NCBI GenBank assembly: GCA_028282865.1
Contig: JANQHA010000400.1
Coordinates: forward strand, 1-8,443
From: Oligoflexales bacterium
GTDB taxonomy: Bacteria > Bdellovibrionota_B > Oligoflexia > Oligoflexales > CACXFL01
Direction: 5' to 3'
DNA: 8,443 nt
Below, one piece after another: positions 6,746 through 8,443 of the stretch. Below the pieces are notes generated by a model. The model worked only from the letters and a program-made list of their open reading frames with translations, had not been told where the DNA came from and did no database searches. Position 1 is the first letter of the stretch, and each line of letters opens with the position of its first letter. The position numbers and the translations under genes are program-made.

Positions 6746-8122
6746 TTAAGATGACAAACGCATCCGCTCTAGATCGTGAATGATTGGTATATTCACCTCA
6801 TCTTGACCTGAGAAATCCTGCACCGCTTCAATCAATAGGTCTATCGCACCTCGGTCTAACTCAATAACCGCCGACTTCGCACTCACTTGCTTATCAAGCC
6901 TTACCTCAAAAGGAATCGATGCTTCCAAACGGTGCATAGCACTTAGATGACACTCAAAACCTCTGACCGGATGCCAGGTAGGCTCTGACTCAACTGAGTA
7001 AACAGATCCAATCCTCCAAGACCTTGATGGGTTTTGATAATCGTCTCCCACAAAAACAACAATGTCGCCAGGAACCGCTGTTTCAGACAAGGTGTGTACG
7101 ATTTCTTCTTGTTGCTTAGACTGTAAATCGTAATACTCCGCCGCAGTTAATTTTACCATCCAAGCTTTAACATCTCTTCCTTTTGAAGAATTCATAGTAT
7201 TTTCCTTTTTGTCAGAAATCGAAAGTACCTTATTGCTAGACTCTTCTGCATTCCATAGCTCTTCAACGCGCTGCTCAAAATACTCTAATTTATCTCGGAG
7301 TTGAGCGTCACCAGTTTGCTCAAACAGGTTCCGGTAACAGTCAGCAAACAGAAGATTTACATCGAGGTCATCTTCACAGCCGAGCGTCATGAGTTTTCCT
7401 AAGTATTTTAAAGCTGGTTGATATTGTCCCGACTTAGCTGCAGCAAAAGCCGAATAAACCAGGTAGTCGTGATTCGCTGGGAAGTCGCTCGAAAGACCTT
7501 CGAGTACTTTAATCGCACGCGGATATTGTTGCTGCTGAAACGCAGTCTGAACTTTGTATTGCTCTAGTAGCGGCGACGAGGGATATAGCTTAGCTATTCG
7601 ATTCGAGGTAGCCTTAATCAGCTTATCATCTGAACACTCATGGGCTGATCCTAGAGCACATTTAAGATGAAAATAATCGTTTAAGTTTGAAACTTCTTTC
7701 GATGACACCATCGCTACCGGTTCGGACGAAGTTCGTTGCTCTAGCATATACAATAGCTCACGGGCATATTGATTGTTTTCAAACTGTTTAACGGTCCGAG
7801 CATATAATTTGGCCGCTTCCACCTCGTCCAGCTCAAAATGAATTGTGCCCCTTAGAGACATATAATACGGAGCGTAATCTGCATCGATCATTCCTAGGAT
7901 ATGTAAATGATCTGATAGCGATTTAAGCATAACGACATCTTTTTGGTCAGCCAAAACATCAATCCAAAACCGATATAGTATAAAGCGATCCTCACGCTCT
8001 GGCCTTTCGGCTAGTAGCAAGCTCACGTGCTCTACAGCTGTCTGCGGCCTACCATTCCAATAGTTGGTCAAGGCATGTAAATAATCATCAGGTATTTGGT
8101 TATGGTTACTAAACCGCGACAT
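6746..8122 (-). CDS. TPR-like protein with C-terminal EVE/PUA-like domain
   Basis: The 458-residue protein has no signal peptide and should be cytoplasmic. Residues 12-290 are all helical, with degenerate TPR-like pairs: 85-115 (YMSLRGTIHFELDEVEAAKLYAR region), 187-213 and 219-246 (SAFAAAKSGQYQPALKYLGKL is the clearest). A polar linker (291-316) leads to residues 319-412, which resemble an EVE/PUA-like fold: AWMVKL (320-325), then PGDIVVFVG (351-359), WRIGSVYSVESEP (369-381) and HRLEASIPF (397-405). EVE domains bind modified bases in nucleic acids. The match is by eye and no ligand residue can be assigned. TPRs normally bind proteins, so an adaptor role is conceivable. The ATG at 8122 has AGGAG (8134-8130) seven bases upstream. 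An internal ATG (Met310) with its own ribosome site may also be used. It is the first gene of a three-gene run ending in mtnA. Confidence 0.8.
   Translation of the reverse strand: MSRFSNHNQIPDDYLHALTNYWNGRPQTAVEHVSLLLAERPEREDRFILYRFWIDVLADQKDVVMLKSLSDHLHILGMIDADYAPYYMSLRGTIHFELDEVEAAKLYARTVKQFENNQYARELLYMLEQRTSSEPVAMVSSKEVSNLNDYFHLKCALGSAHECSDDKLIKATSNRIAKLYPSSPLLEQYKVQTAFQQQQYPRAIKVLEGLSSDFPANHDYLVYSAFAAAKSGQYQPALKYLGKLMTLGCEDDLDVNLLFADCYRNLFEQTGDAQLRDKLEYFEQRVEELWNAEESSNKVLSISDKKENTMNSSKGRDVKAWMVKLTAAEYYDLQSKQQEEIVHTLSETAVPGDIVVFVGDDYQNPSRSWRIGSVYSVESEPTWHPVRGFECHLSAMHRLEASIPFEVRLDKQVSAKSAVIELDRGAIDLLIEAVQDFSGQDEVNIPIIHDLERMRLSS
7193..7207 (-). promoter_or_regulatory. Internal ribosome site and ATG (Met310) before the EVE-like domain
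   Basis: On the minus strand AAGGA (7207-7203) lies seven bases before an in-frame ATG (7195-7193). The spacing is ideal, and the site falls in the interdomain linker of the TPR/EVE-like gene. Initiation here would give a 149-residue protein consisting of just the EVE-like domain, close to the length of free-standing EVE proteins. Confidence 0.45.
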
Positions 8123-8250
8123 ACAGCGACTCCTAACATTAGTTCCGATTTAAACATCGGGAGTCGAAGTATTTATTTAATAGGAAAATGTTGCCGGCTC
8201 ATAGGAAGAGCAACTTAAATCAGGCTATTACATCGTACTAAGGCTGGTAA
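8123..8250. other. Intergenic gap between two minus-strand genes
   Basis: The gap holds AGGAG (8134-8130), the ribosome site of the TPR gene. It also holds a 5-bp inverted repeat with a 6-base loop (CCGAT/ATCGG, 8145-8160) and an imperfect hairpin at 8190-8214 (GTTGC/GCAAC ends), followed on the minus strand by ATTTTCC. The hairpin might be a weak terminator for the truncated gene. No good promoter for the TPR gene was found, so read-through is possible. Confidence 0.3.
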
Positions 8251-8443
8251 TTAGGCGACTTTACTAGTTCTGCGAGTCTTCTTCTTAGCCGTTTTCTTCT
8301 TAGCAGTTGTAGCTTTTTTCTTGCGTTCAGCCATAGATTTCTTAGGACGCGATTTTGGAATGGGCTGGCTCGCGGCTGCTACCATTTCGTCAGCTCTGTC
8401 AATTAGGATATCGCGTAAATCGGAATAACAGTCGTCACAGATA
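8251..8443 (-). CDS. C-terminal part of an unrecognised protein with lysine/alanine-rich tail, cut by window edge
   Basis: The minus strand is open from 8443 to a TAA at 8253-8251 and encodes the last 64 residues of a protein whose start is outside. The visible part begins with ICDDCYSDLRD, a CxxC pair that could be half of a zinc site. It continues as an acidic helix (ILIDRADEMVAAA). The last 44 residues are rich in Lys, Ala, Arg and Thr (for example KKATTAKKTKAKKK). Such tails occur in histone H1-like and other nucleic-acid-binding bacterial proteins. That points to DNA or RNA binding, but only by composition, and no family is recognised. Continuous reading frame, a biased tail and a clean stop make it a real gene. 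Confidence 0.7.
   Translation of the reverse strand, partial: ICDDCYSDLRDILIDRADEMVAAASQPIPKSRPKKSMAERKKKATTAKKKTAKKKTRRTSKVA

Noticed and set aside
5962..6783. Plus-strand frames of about 91-92 codons opposite the 290-residue gene
   Set aside because: They are antisense shadows of a signal-peptide-bearing membrane gene and lack ribosome sites.
8145..8160. CCGAT/ATCGG hairpin as a terminator or riboswitch
   Set aside because: It has only a 5-bp stem, no T-tract on either strand, and no recognised riboswitch core.
1..8443. Defence island, prophage, CRISPR or transposon
   Set aside because: No nuclease, methylase, integrase, transposase, spaced direct repeats or terminal repeats are visible. 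The EVE-like domain alone is not enough.

Overview
The window reads as an ordinary chromosomal stretch from a Gram-negative bacterium of moderate, slightly AT-rich composition. It has lipoproteins, Sec-type signal peptides, strong AGGAG ribosome sites and dense coding. The closest affinity cannot be fixed from sequence alone. The mix of orphan lipoproteins, TPR proteins and lysine-rich tails would fit a Bdellovibrionota/Oligoflexia-like or gammaproteobacterial genome, but that is a guess. There are no tRNA, rRNA, CRISPR, insertion-sequence or phage genes.

Left part (1-2889): a divergent pair of envelope-glycosylation loci. A truncated minus-strand gene (1-248) encodes the start of a multi-pass membrane protein with a GD..D.R.N....EH loop. 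On the plus strand, a GT-C-type polytopic glycosyltransferase (341-1825) is followed two bases later by a GT2 glycosyltransferase (1828-2889). The GT2 carries an N-terminal two-helix membrane domain resembling DUF2304. The likely division of labour is that the GT2 makes a polyprenyl-phosphate sugar and the GT-C enzyme transfers that sugar on the periplasmic side.

Middle (2890-4725): a self-contained transcription unit. A 22-bp perfect, very AT-rich inverted repeat contains an almost consensus sigma-70 promoter (-35 in the loop, extended -10 in the right arm). A leader of about 110 nt follows, then a 526-residue orphan lipoprotein and a strong rho-independent terminator.

Right part (4771-8443): a minus-strand cluster convergent with the lipoprotein gene. 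In transcription order it holds a truncated gene with a lysine/alanine-rich tail (8251-8443), a TPR-like protein fused to an EVE/PUA-like domain (6746-8122), a secreted single-span membrane protein with a PsbP/DUF1795-like ectodomain (5844-6716), and mtnA, methylthioribose-1-phosphate isomerase (4771-5832), which has a complete active site and a TTG start. The last three are closely spaced and probably co-transcribed. No other methionine-salvage gene is present.

The most noteworthy points are the promoter inside a palindrome, an internal ribosome site that could release the EVE-like domain as a separate protein, and the DUF2304-GT2 fusion. No strong case for a wholly new multi-gene system can be made from this window.
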